Shown here one piece after another: positions 17,748-25,090 of a stretch of DNA of 64,000 nucleotides. Under the pieces are notes generated by a model. That model ran no database searches and had not been told where the DNA came from. It saw nothing but the letters and a program-made list of their open reading frames with translations. The number at the start of each line of letters is the position of its first letter. Positions within the stretch are counted from its first letter, which is position 1. The stretch lies in NCBI GenBank assembly GCA_016873225.1, contig VGXS01000002.1:124001-188000 (forward strand), given 5' to 3'. The stretch comes from Planctomycetota bacterium (lineage in GTDB: Bacteria; Planctomycetota; Planctomycetia; Gemmatales; Gemmataceae). The position numbers and the translations under genes were made by a program.

Positions 17748-19670
17748 TCAGGCCAGCATGGCGGTGTTGAGTTTTTCCACGCGGATGGAACAGGCCTTGA
17801 ACTCGGCCGTGCCGGACCGGGGATCGGTGGCGTCGATCGTCAGGATGTTGGTGTTCACCGAATCCTGGAAGTGGAATGTCATGAAGGCCAGGCCGGGACG
17901 CAGCGACCTGGTCAACCTGACGGGGGCGCGTATTTCCCCCCGTGGAGAGATCACTCGGGCGACTTCCCCGTCGGCAAGCCCCAGCGCGCCCGCGTCCTCC
18001 GGGCTCAAGTCGATGGTTTCACCGCGCCTCAGCGGCGAGGCGAAACCTTCCGTCTGAACCCCCGTGTTGTAGTCGTCGAGCCGTCGGCCCGTGGTTAAAC
18101 GGATCGGAAATTCCGGCGTCAGCGGTTCCACGGGAGGGGAATGGCGCACGACCTGGAAGGCGACCCTCGGCCCGTTGAGTGGCACCTCCCAGAGGCGGCT
18201 ATGCAGGAACATCTCACCGGGGTGCGCCTCGTCGTAGCACGGCCATTGCAAGCCACCACCGGCCTCAAGCCGTTCGTATGACATGCCCTGGTGAACCGGG
18301 CTGAGGGATCTCAGCTCATCCCAAACGGCCTTGGCGGAAAACGGACCCCAGTCGTGCCCCATCGCCTTGGCGAGGTCGTGGAGGATCTGGCCGTCATCCC
18401 TGGCCTCGCCGGGCGGTTGAAGCGCCCTGCGGACACGCTGGACCCGGCGCTCACTGTTGGTGACGGTGCCCTCGCTCTCGCACCACCCCGCCGCCGCCGG
18501 GAACACCACATGGGCCATTTCAGCGGTGGGAGTCAGCACGAGGTCCTGCACGACGAGGAAATCAAGCTTGCCGAGAACTTTCTCGGCGTGCTTCCTGTCA
18601 GCCTCCGACTGCAGCGGATTCTCGCCCAGAACGAGAAGGGCCTTGAGTTCACCATGGTCCATCGCCTCAAGCATGGCCGTCAGGTTCAGGCCGCGCTTGG
18701 CCGGTATTGGCGCATTCCAGGCCTTTTCAAACTTGAGGCGGTGGGCCTCAACTTCCACATGCTGAAAGCCAGGAAAACGGTCCGGGAGGGCGCCCATGTC
18801 CCCGCCGCCCTGGACATTGTTTTGCCCCCGCAGGGGATTCAGTCCGCTGGCGTACTTCCCAACATGGCCGGTCAACAGGGCGAGGTTGATCAGGGACGAG
18901 ACATTGTCCACGCCGTTGTGATGCTCGGTGATGCCCAGGGTCCAGCAGATCATGGCGCGCTTGGCGGTGGCGTACGCCTTGGCCATGTCATGGATGACGG
19001 CGGCCGGAACGCCGCTCAACCGCTGGGCCTCGGCCAGGGTGAACGGTTCCACGGCGTCGCGATAATCCTCGAATCCCGAGGTCGCGTGCTCGATGAACCG
19101 CTTGTCATGCCAACCCCGTGCGATGATCTCCCGCCCCATGGCGTTGGCCACGACGATGTCGGTGCCGACATCCAGGCCTACCCAGGTGTCGGCCCACTTG
19201 ACGGAACTTGTTCGCCGCGGATCAACGGCGAACAGGCGGGCGCCATTGTGGACGCCCTTGAGAAGGTGATGAAAGAAGATCGGGTGGGTCTCCCGGGCAT
19301 TGGATCCCCACAGGAGGATGACATCCGTCTCCTCGATCTCGCGGTAGGAGTTTGTCCCGCCGCCCATCCCGAACACTGTCGCCAGACCGACGACGCTCGG
19401 GGCGTGTCAGGTGCGGTTGCAACTGTCGATGTTGTTGCTGCCCATCACCACCCGGGCGAACTTCTGGGCGACGAAGTTCATCTCGTTGGTGCTCTTGGAG
19501 CAACTGAAGATGCCAAAGGCGCGATCGCCGTGCTTCGCCCGGTTGGCCTTCAGGGCGCCGGCGACGACGGACAAGGCCTCTTCCCACGAGGCCCGGCGAA
19601 ACCCATCGCCTTCACGAATGAGCGGGTGGGTCAAACGGGGCCTTCCCGAGAACTTGATCTTGCTGCCCAT
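17748..19670 (-). CDS. Formate dehydrogenase catalytic subunit, selenocysteine-containing (UGA read-through at 19409-19407)
   Basis: 640-residue molybdopterin oxidoreductase that oxidises formate to CO2, read with UGA as selenocysteine at residue 88. The first 87 codons end in SNNIDSCNRT. After the UGA the same frame continues HAPSVVGLATVFGMGGGTNS, exactly where formate dehydrogenases carry Cys/Sec followed by His (the -UHAPSV- or -CHAPSV- site). No frameshift is needed and no other stop interrupts it. A SECIS-like hairpin starts just after the UGA. Later motifs include VILLWGSNARETHP, LTGHVGKYASGLNPLRGQNN and the C-terminal MGD-binding domain (FPIRLTTGRRLDDYNTGVQT). The protein starts inside what is normally the N-terminal cluster domain, which is supplied by the gene at 14865. 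The ATG at 19670 has GGAG 9 bases upstream. First gene of the operon, divergent from fdhD. selA, selB, selC and selD are not in the window. Confidence 0.87.
19368..19409 (-). promoter_or_regulatory. SECIS-like hairpin with the UGA selenocysteine codon
   Basis: The UGA is 19409-19407. On the minus strand GTCGTC (19394-19389) pairs with GGCGAC (19383-19378) with one G-U, leaving the apical loop GGTCT (19388-19384). An outer helix CCCGA (19401-19397) with TCGGG (19372-19368) closes it. The loop sequence and its distance from UGA (bases 19-23 downstream) match the SelB-binding loop of E. coli fdhF as I remember it. Bacterial SECIS elements lie inside the reading frame just like this. Confidence 0.82.
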
Positions 19671-19703
19671 GGCTTGGAACTCCCATGACGAAGGGCCCTA
19701 CTT

Positions 19704-19743
19704 TAAGGAACCCCTTACTTACACCTTAATCGACCATAAGGTG
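19704..19743. promoter_or_regulatory. Two adjacent TAAGG/CCTTA inverted repeats in the fdh-fdhD divergent promoter region
   Basis: TAAGG (19704-19708) pairs with CCTTA (19713-19717), and CACCTTA (19722-19728) pairs with TAAGGTG (19737-19743). The shared half-site in two copies between divergent genes suggests binding sites of one dimeric regulator, but no regulator gene is adjacent. Confidence 0.45.
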
Positions 19744-19774
19744 ATTCACCAAGAGTTGAACCCCCGCCGGCCCC

Positions 19775-19798
19775 GATGAATGCGTCAAGGCATTCATC
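19775..19798. promoter_or_regulatory. 9-bp perfect inverted repeat upstream of fdhD
   Basis: GATGAATGC (19775-19783) and GCATTCATC (19790-19798) pair perfectly around a 6-base spacer, 37 bases before the fdhD start. There is no T-run, so an operator or 5'-leader hairpin is likelier than a terminator. Confidence 0.5.
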
Positions 19799-19834
19799 AG
19801 ATATGATGCGGAATGCTTCGGGAGTTCGTCTGGC

Positions 19835-20674
19835 ATGAATTCTCCACAGGAATTCGATTCGAATCGGCCCGATCTGATGCGGGTTTGCGTTCATCGCGTC
19901 AATTCCAACCAAATTCCAGGGACGGCCGATGGCGACCTGGTGGCCGTGGAAGCCCCGCTGGAAATCCGTTTGCACGGCAGGCCCGCCGCCGTGCTGATGC
20001 GAACACCGGGAAACGACCGCGAACTGGTCACGGGATTCCTCTTCTGCGAGGGAGTCATCGCGGATGCCAGGCACATCCTGGCCATCGACCCGGTTGAGGA
20101 TGATGGTCAACCGATGGGGGGCGCCGCTGTCGATGTCCGCCTGGACAGTCCCTCAAGGGGGCGAGGGATCGAAAGATTCTTCTACAGCACATCCAGTTGC
20201 GGAGCCTGCGGCAAGCGCGACATCGATTCACTGGCCATCCGTAGCCCCGCGATCAGGGCGCAACCGTCGATTCCCATCTCCCTGCTGCAATCGGTGGCGG
20301 ATATCGCCCGCCGGAACCAACCCCTGTTCGCCGTCACGGGCGGCACCCATGCCTCGGCCCTGTTCGGCCCGGATGGCGCGCTGGTTTCATTGATGGAGGA
20401 TGTGGGAAGGCACAACGCGCTCGACAAGGTTGTCGGGGCGTCATTGGAAGCCGGCCGGATTCCCCTGGAGGGTCATGTTTTGGCCATTTCAGGAAGGGTC
20501 GGTTACGAGATCATCCAGAAGGCGCTGGCCGCGGGAATTCCGTCCATTGTCGCCGTGGGAGCACCCACCGGCCTGGCCGTCGAACTCGCGGAATCGGGTG
20601 GAATCATGCTGGCCGGTTTCGCCCGCGCCGGTTCGATGAACATCTACAGCCACGCCGGGCGGATTTCCAGCTAG
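19835..20674 (+). CDS. fdhD: Formate dehydrogenase accessory sulfurtransferase FdhD
   Basis: 279-residue protein that transfers sulfur from a cysteine desulfurase to the molybdenum cofactor before it enters formate dehydrogenase. The CxxC loop (C122-GA-C125 in STSSCGACGK) is intact. Other family marks are LVTGFLFCEGVI, FAVTGGTHASALF and LMEDVGRHNALDKVVG. Length is normal. It is transcribed away from the formate dehydrogenase operon across a 164-base region with several inverted repeats, so shared regulation is likely. The gene ends with TAG inside a 12-bp hairpin. Confidence 0.95.
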   Translation: MNSPQEFDSNRPDLMRVCVHRVNSNQIPGTADGDLVAVEAPLEIRLHGRPAAVLMRTPGNDRELVTGFLFCEGVIADARHILAIDPVEDDGQPMGGAAVDVRLDSPSRGRGIERFFYSTSSCGACGKRDIDSLAIRSPAIRAQPSIPISLLQSVADIARRNQPLFAVTGGTHASALFGPDGALVSLMEDVGRHNALDKVVGASLEAGRIPLEGHVLAISGRVGYEIIQKALAAGIPSIVAVGAPTGLAVELAESGGIMLAGFARAGSMNIYSHAGRISS

Positions 20675-20685
20675 GAAATCCGCCC
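20657..20685. terminator. Hairpin at the convergent end of fdhD and the ThuA gene
   Basis: GGGCGGATTTCC (20657-20668) and GGAAATCCGCCC (20674-20685) form a perfect 12-bp stem with loop AGCTA that contains most of the fdhD stop codon. It lies between converging genes and could serve both; no strong T-run follows on either strand. Confidence 0.6.
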
Positions 20686-20697
20686 ATTGGCTCGGCA

Positions 20698-21555
20698 TCA
20701 GGGCGCCGATTTGGTTTGCTTGGCGGTGGGAAATTCGGGTGTCAGGGGAATCGTCACCTTGCCGGTGGCGGCCCATTCCGAACCGCGCTCGATCACGGAA
20801 GCGAATCCCAGGCACTTCATGGCGTTGGCGTCGTGGCCAAGCGGGGTGTGGCAAATCCGGCCCTTGCCAAACGACACGGTCCAGATCATCGGCTCATGCA
20901 CCTTCGTGCCCTTGGAGTAGGCCGTGCCGATCAGGTGGATGTCCTTGATGGGGCCGCGCATGTTGTCATAAAGTTCATCCCGCACATGAAGCCATTCGGT
21001 GGGCATCCCCTTCACCACGGGATGCTCGGCGTCGCGCAGGGTGACGGTGAACTCGCCGGTGTAGCGGTGGCCCGAGCCATCGCCCTCACCGCTGGGAACG
21101 CGCACCTGCTTGCCGGCGTCGTCGAGGTAAAGCCGATCGCCACCCTTGTTGCCGCGCCAGCCCATGCCGATCATCTGGTTGTACTCGTTCCACCCGCCGA
21201 AGGCATTGTTGGCGGCGTGAACCACCACCACTCCCAGCTTTCCTTCACCGACCAGGGACTCGAAATCCTTTTGGAGGTCCTTGCCCTAGGTCTCGCCGTT
21301 GTAATTGAGCACCACCACGGAATATTTCTTGAGTTCGGGCCGGAACTGGGCCAGGGCCTTGTCCCCCTTGGGAGGTGAGGTAGCCACATCAACGCTGAAC
21401 TTGCCGCTGCGCTTGAGGATTCCCTCAAGCACGGGCGTCGTGGCCTTCCAGTTATGGTTGTTCTGGCCATCGATGATCAAGAGGGGAATCTTGTCCTAGG
21501 CCATGCACGGCAGGGAAAAAGCCAAGGCAACGGCAAGCGAAACAAGCGGTCTCAT
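20698..21555 (-). pseudogene. ThuA-domain protein with two in-frame amber codons
   Basis: A 286-codon frame that would encode an exported ThuA-like protein (class-I-glutamine-amidotransferase-like fold, common in Planctomycetes) but is interrupted by TAG at codon 20 (21498-21496) and codon 90 (21288-21286). The parts are otherwise in one frame: signal peptide MRPLVSLAVALAFSLPCMA, then PLLIIDGQNNHNWKATTP, VVVLNYNGE and VVVHAANNAFGGWNEYNQMI up to the normal end. A good GGAGG sits before the ATG at 21555. Codon 20 is probably a former CAG and codon 90 a former TGG. Both TAGs lie in the hexamer CCTAGG, so each could be one transition in a CCWGG site. It may be a recent pseudogene, a sequencing error, or (less likely) read-through, because fdhD next door uses TAG as stop. 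Confidence 0.75.
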
Positions 21556-21674
21556 GACAACCTCCGGGAGGAATTGGGAGCATCGATTGGGCTGGTGGCA
21601 TCTTACCAAAGTGGAGGAACCAAGGCTCCATGGGCCCAACGGCGGACAAGCGGATTGGCCCGGCGGAGTTCTTG

Positions 21675-22022
21675 TCAAATGGCCTCGGGCCCCCGCTCGC
21701 CAGTTCGGATGCGGATGCAGTCCTCAAGCGGCAGGATGAAGATCTTGCCATCTCCGGTGCGCCCCTCCGGACCGGTGCGCCCCGCCTTCATGATGGCGTT
21801 CACCGTGGGTTCGACAAAATCCTCGTTCACGGCTATCTGCAACTGGACCTTGCGGACGAGATGGGCGCCATGATCCTGGCCCCGATACACCTCCGACTGG
21901 CCTCGCTGCCTGCCGAACCCCTGCACATCGACCATCGTGAGGCGGAACACCTCTACCTCGTTGAGGGCCTCCTTCACCGCCTCAAGCCTCGACGGATTGA
22001 TGATGGCCACGATGAGTTTCAT
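21675..22022 (-). CDS. P-II family signal protein (GlnB-like), translationally coupled to fhcA
   Basis: 115-residue P-II trimer subunit, a sensor of 2-oxoglutarate, ATP and ADP that usually controls nitrogen uptake or metabolic enzymes. Family motifs are present: MKLIVAIINPSRLEAVKEAL, the T-loop GFGRQRGQSEVYRG, and the C-terminal GDGKIFILPLEDCIRIRTGE. Position 46 keeps Tyr, but position 51, the usual uridylylation Tyr, aligns with His (YRGQDHGAH), so control by GlnD is doubtful. The B-loop region has a few extra residues (GRTGPEGRTGDGK). The ATG overlaps the fhcA stop as ATGA. There is no amtB or glnA next to it, so the partner may be the C1 enzyme set. Confidence 0.87.
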   Translation of the reverse strand: MKLIVAIINPSRLEAVKEALNEVEVFRLTMVDVQGFGRQRGQSEVYRGQDHGAHLVRKVQLQIAVNEDFVEPTVNAIMKAGRTGPEGRTGDGKIFILPLEDCIRIRTGERGPEAI

Positions 22023-23689
22023 GGATTTCTTTTCCCGCGGTCGCACGGGGAGACGGCCCCGCCTCCCGAAAGGCACGAATCATCCACCGGGTAGTTGCGG
22101 AACCTGATGGTGTAGTAAGACTCGAACCACCTCCTGATATCGGGAAGGACGCCGTCGTCGTACCCGGGGCACACATGCCAGGTGAGGCCGCGGCTTTCGG
22201 CGCGAATCTCGCCGCGGTCGACGACCAGTTCCCCCGCCTTGAAGACCATGCGCGGCAATTCGAACATCCGGCGCCTGTCACGGTCGGAGTTGTAGATGGT
22301 GATGTCGGCGTCGGCTCCCACTCCCAGGTGCCCCTTGGTGGAAAGCCCCAGCAGGCGGGCCGGACCCGCCCTGCTGATGATCGCGATCTCCTGAAGCGTG
22401 TATTCCCGGTCGAGGTCCTGAAGGATCGACCTCTCCCTGACGCGCGGATGCACCCGGTTGAGCACATCGCGGCGGTAGCCGCGGTCCATCAGCAGGGCGA
22501 CTAGCTCCGGATAGGCGACGAAGCTGGCGCCGTTGGGATGGTCTGTGCTCATGCCCACGCGCCAAGGATCCTTCACCAGCAGGTACCACTCCAGCCCGAT
22601 CGCCCACTGGAGCGCGTGAACGAAGCTCTTTTCCTTGTAGACAATCGGGACAATGCCGCATCCAGCCTCCATTTCGGTGTCGGCGCTCGTCCATTTCCTT
22701 CCCGTCACCTGATGAAGGAAATACCCCAGCGGACCGTCTCCCGTCATCGAGGTCGTGGATCCGAACAACACCTGCCCGACATCGACGGACACCTCGGGAT
22801 GGGAATTGATCCAGTCGGCCAGCCTGGGGACATCGGAGCGGAACGAGGCCTGGTCGGATACCTCGCCCCCGTAGCTGTGGAACTGGATGTGGGCGAGGTG
22901 GGCCCTCCTGCCCTCAAGCGCCTCCATGGTTCCGATCGTGGTGGCGGCGTTTCCGGGGAGGCCGAGGTTGTTGCAATGAATGTGCACCGGATGCGGCAAG
23001 CCCAGGTCCATCGAGGCCTGGGCCAGGCCCCGCAGGATCATCCTGGGAGTGACGGGCAGGTGGGGCACCTCCTCATCCAGGGAATGGATGTTGTTCCAGC
23101 CCGACTTCCACGCCTCCACGCCTCCCGGATTCACGACCTTGATCCCGTAGGCCCGGGATGACTCGAGAAGCCACCCGGCGAACGCCCGCGCCCGCTCGTA
23201 TTCACCTTCGGCGATCGCCTTGAGGGCGTAATAGTTGTTGCCCATCAGGATCAGGAACGCCTTGTCGAGGATCGGCGTGTCGTGGAACTCCTCGTGCGTG
23301 TGCCTGGCGGCGAGTGGCGGGATGGCGGCGTCAACGGCGGTCGTGTACCCCAGGCCGGCATACAGGTATCCGGTGGCGAAGGTGCTGGGCACGCTTCCGG
23401 CGGTGCCGGAACGGGTGATCGGCGTGCGGCGCACCGGCGCCGCCTCCCGGTGGTCCTCCGGCCGCATCTTCCGGGCGAGGTTCACCTTGGGCCCGGCAAT
23501 GTGGCAGTGCATGTCCACGCCGCCGGGCATCACCACGAGCCCCGAGGCGTCGTGGGTGCGGGAAGGGAGTTCCCCGGGCCCGGGTCCCTCGACCATCACA
23601 CCGTCGCGGAACCAGAGGTCCATGACGACGCCGTCGCGATTGTTGGCCGGGTCATGGACCGTGCCGCCGCGGATCCGCGTCAGCGTCAT
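22019..23689 (-). CDS. fhcA: Formyltransferase/hydrolase complex subunit A (FhcA; FwdA/FmdA-like amidohydrolase)
   Basis: 556-residue amidohydrolase-fold subunit that hydrolyses the N-formyl group from methanofuran (or an analogue) to give formate. The metal-binding start of the barrel is DMHCHIAGPKVNLARK, followed by other family segments (AAIPPLAARHTHEEFHDTPI; LGLPHPVHIHCNNLGLPGNA; MSTDHPNGASF). The length matches FhcA/FwdA. It begins within the stop of fhcB (ATGA overlap) and ends within the start of the P-II gene, so the three are one transcription unit. fhcD and fhcC are not in the window. Confidence 0.9.
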   Translation of the reverse strand: MTLTRIRGGTVHDPANNRDGVVMDLWFRDGVMVEGPGPGELPSRTHDASGLVVMPGGVDMHCHIAGPKVNLARKMRPEDHREAAPVRRTPITRSGTAGSVPSTFATGYLYAGLGYTTAVDAAIPPLAARHTHEEFHDTPILDKAFLILMGNNYYALKAIAEGEYERARAFAGWLLESSRAYGIKVVNPGGVEAWKSGWNNIHSLDEEVPHLPVTPRMILRGLAQASMDLGLPHPVHIHCNNLGLPGNAATTIGTMEALEGRRAHLAHIQFHSYGGEVSDQASFRSDVPRLADWINSHPEVSVDVGQVLFGSTTSMTGDGPLGYFLHQVTGRKWTSADTEMEAGCGIVPIVYKEKSFVHALQWAIGLEWYLLVKDPWRVGMSTDHPNGASFVAYPELVALLMDRGYRRDVLNRVHPRVRERSILQDLDREYTLQEIAIISRAGPARLLGLSTKGHLGVGADADITIYNSDRDRRRMFELPRMVFKAGELVVDRGEIRAESRGLTWHVCPGYDDGVLPDIRRWFESYYTIRFRNYPVDDSCLSGGGAVSPCDRGKRNP

Positions 23690-24996
23690 GGCAGGGCCCC
23701 CACCGCGCGCGCGATCCCCCGCAGCACTTCCTCGGCGGACGGATAAGCCGACCTTACGGCGGGCCGCGCCGGCAGCGACACATCGTCCATCCGGTAGATG
23801 GTTCCGGGGGTGGCAAGGCCGTAGGGCGCCAGCATGAACGAAACACGCGCGGAGCGCGTCGTCTCGGTTTCACCATAATCCAAGGCCACCACCCCAATCT
23901 CGGCGAGGTGCTTCCTCGCCGCGGGGTTCAACTCGGAGGCCGGGTCGGCCGCGACCACGAGCGCCGCGTCGGCTTCCCCCCGGGACAGCACCTCCTCGGT
24001 AGAAAACTCGCCCGGGTTGAACCGCGGATATCCGCGCCCCAGATGAACGCCGAACGGGTAGCCCGTCTGCCATGTCACCACATTGTCGGCCCCGGCGGGA
24101 TTACCGCCTCCCCGCATCGGCGAAACATAGAAGCGGGAGTGCCTGTTCAAGTCGAGCGCCATGGCCAACGCGGCATCCACCACCATGTGGCTGTCGGCGG
24201 CGGACGATGTCCCCGTCCCCAGGAAAAGCACCCCGAACCGCGAGCCTTTCATGGCATCGGACAGCGCGCGCAAGGCTTCAAGTGGCGCGCCCGGACAGGC
24301 GCCCGCCGGAATCTCATGGCCGCGAAGCAACGCCCGCAGCGTCCATAGCGCCTCGAAGTCCTTGCCTTGTTCCAGCGGCACGAACAGGTCGGGGTTGAGT
24401 CCGGAGGAATCGGGCAGGAGATCCACATGCGCGATCCTTCGGCTTTGGCGGCCCAGCGGCGTGAAGAGGCCCTTGGCTCCAATGGAATACCGTTCGCCAT
24501 GGCGGGGGTGGGTACGGCCCGGGTCGCATCCCCAAAAGATCACCAAGTCGGCGCGGTTCTTCACCTCACCCAGCGAACAGTGAATCTCACCCACGCCCTG
24601 AAACGCCATTCCCGAGAGACCGCGGTGAAGCGGCATCGCGGTGTCCAGGCAGGCGCCGATGCGATCGGCGATTGAAACCGCGACCCTCTGGGCCTCGCAT
24701 GTCGCGTTGGCCAATCCGTGAACCAACGGAAAGCGCGCCTCCGAAAGAATTCGCCCGGCCTCCGCGACGGCGGCATCCAGCGACGCTTCACGCCCGCCAA
24801 TCAAGGCCTTCGGCAATCCAGCCTCGGGAGAGGCCAAAAACCACTCGGCGCCCATGGGGCAGGCGTTGCGCGCCTCGCGCACCCGATTGGCCTCGACGAG
24901 AAGCTCGATATCGTCGCAAGCGCAGCCGCAGCGAGCGCACACAGCGTCGCTGATCAGGTTCAGGGAAGATGATGCCCGCGGACCGCTGGTCGTCAT
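23686..24996 (-). CDS. fhcB: Formyltransferase/hydrolase complex subunit B (FhcB; FwdB-like)
   Basis: 436-residue molybdopterin-oxidoreductase-like subunit related to formylmethanofuran dehydrogenase subunit B. The N-terminal cysteine cluster CARCGCACDDIE matches the family's CPFCGxxCDD. The middle has FPLVHGLANATCEAQRVAVS and VIFWGCDPGRTHPRHGERYS. Where archaeal FwdB has the Cys/Sec metal ligand (CHGPS-like), this protein reads PLHRGLSGMAFQ without a cysteine. That fits the non-redox role proposed for bacterial FhcB, a scaffold for hydrolysis rather than CO2 reduction. The start at 24996 was chosen because relatives begin shortly before the cysteine cluster; an ATG at 25056 in the same frame is also possible. 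Confidence 0.85.
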   Translation of the reverse strand: MTTSGPRASSSLNLISDAVCARCGCACDDIELLVEANRVREARNACPMGAEWFLASPEAGLPKALIGGREASLDAAVAEAGRILSEARFPLVHGLANATCEAQRVAVSIADRIGACLDTAMPLHRGLSGMAFQGVGEIHCSLGEVKNRADLVIFWGCDPGRTHPRHGERYSIGAKGLFTPLGRQSRRIAHVDLLPDSSGLNPDLFVPLEQGKDFEALWTLRALLRGHEIPAGACPGAPLEALRALSDAMKGSRFGVLFLGTGTSSAADSHMVVDAALAMALDLNRHSRFYVSPMRGGGNPAGADNVVTWQTGYPFGVHLGRGYPRFNPGEFSTEEVLSRGEADAALVVAADPASELNPAARKHLAEIGVVALDYGETETTRSARVSFMLAPYGLATPGTIYRMDDVSLPARPAVRSAYPSAEEVLRGIARAVGALP

Positions 24997-25090
24997 CGGG
25001 AATCCATCCACAACCCAAGCTTCGCGCCCGAAGGAAGGCCGGCACCGGAGGGCCATGCCGGCTTGCCGAAATGGATTGTCCTTGCCAGCG

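Noticed and set aside
17748-19670. Formate dehydrogenase catalytic gene as a pseudogene broken by a stop codon
   Set aside because: The stop is UGA at the exact Sec position, followed by a SECIS-like hairpin, and nothing else in the gene is damaged.
20698-21555. Amber codons in the ThuA gene as pyrrolysine or another recoding
   Set aside because: fdhD and other genes in the window end in TAG, no pyl genes are seen, and the sites look like point mutations in CCWGG.
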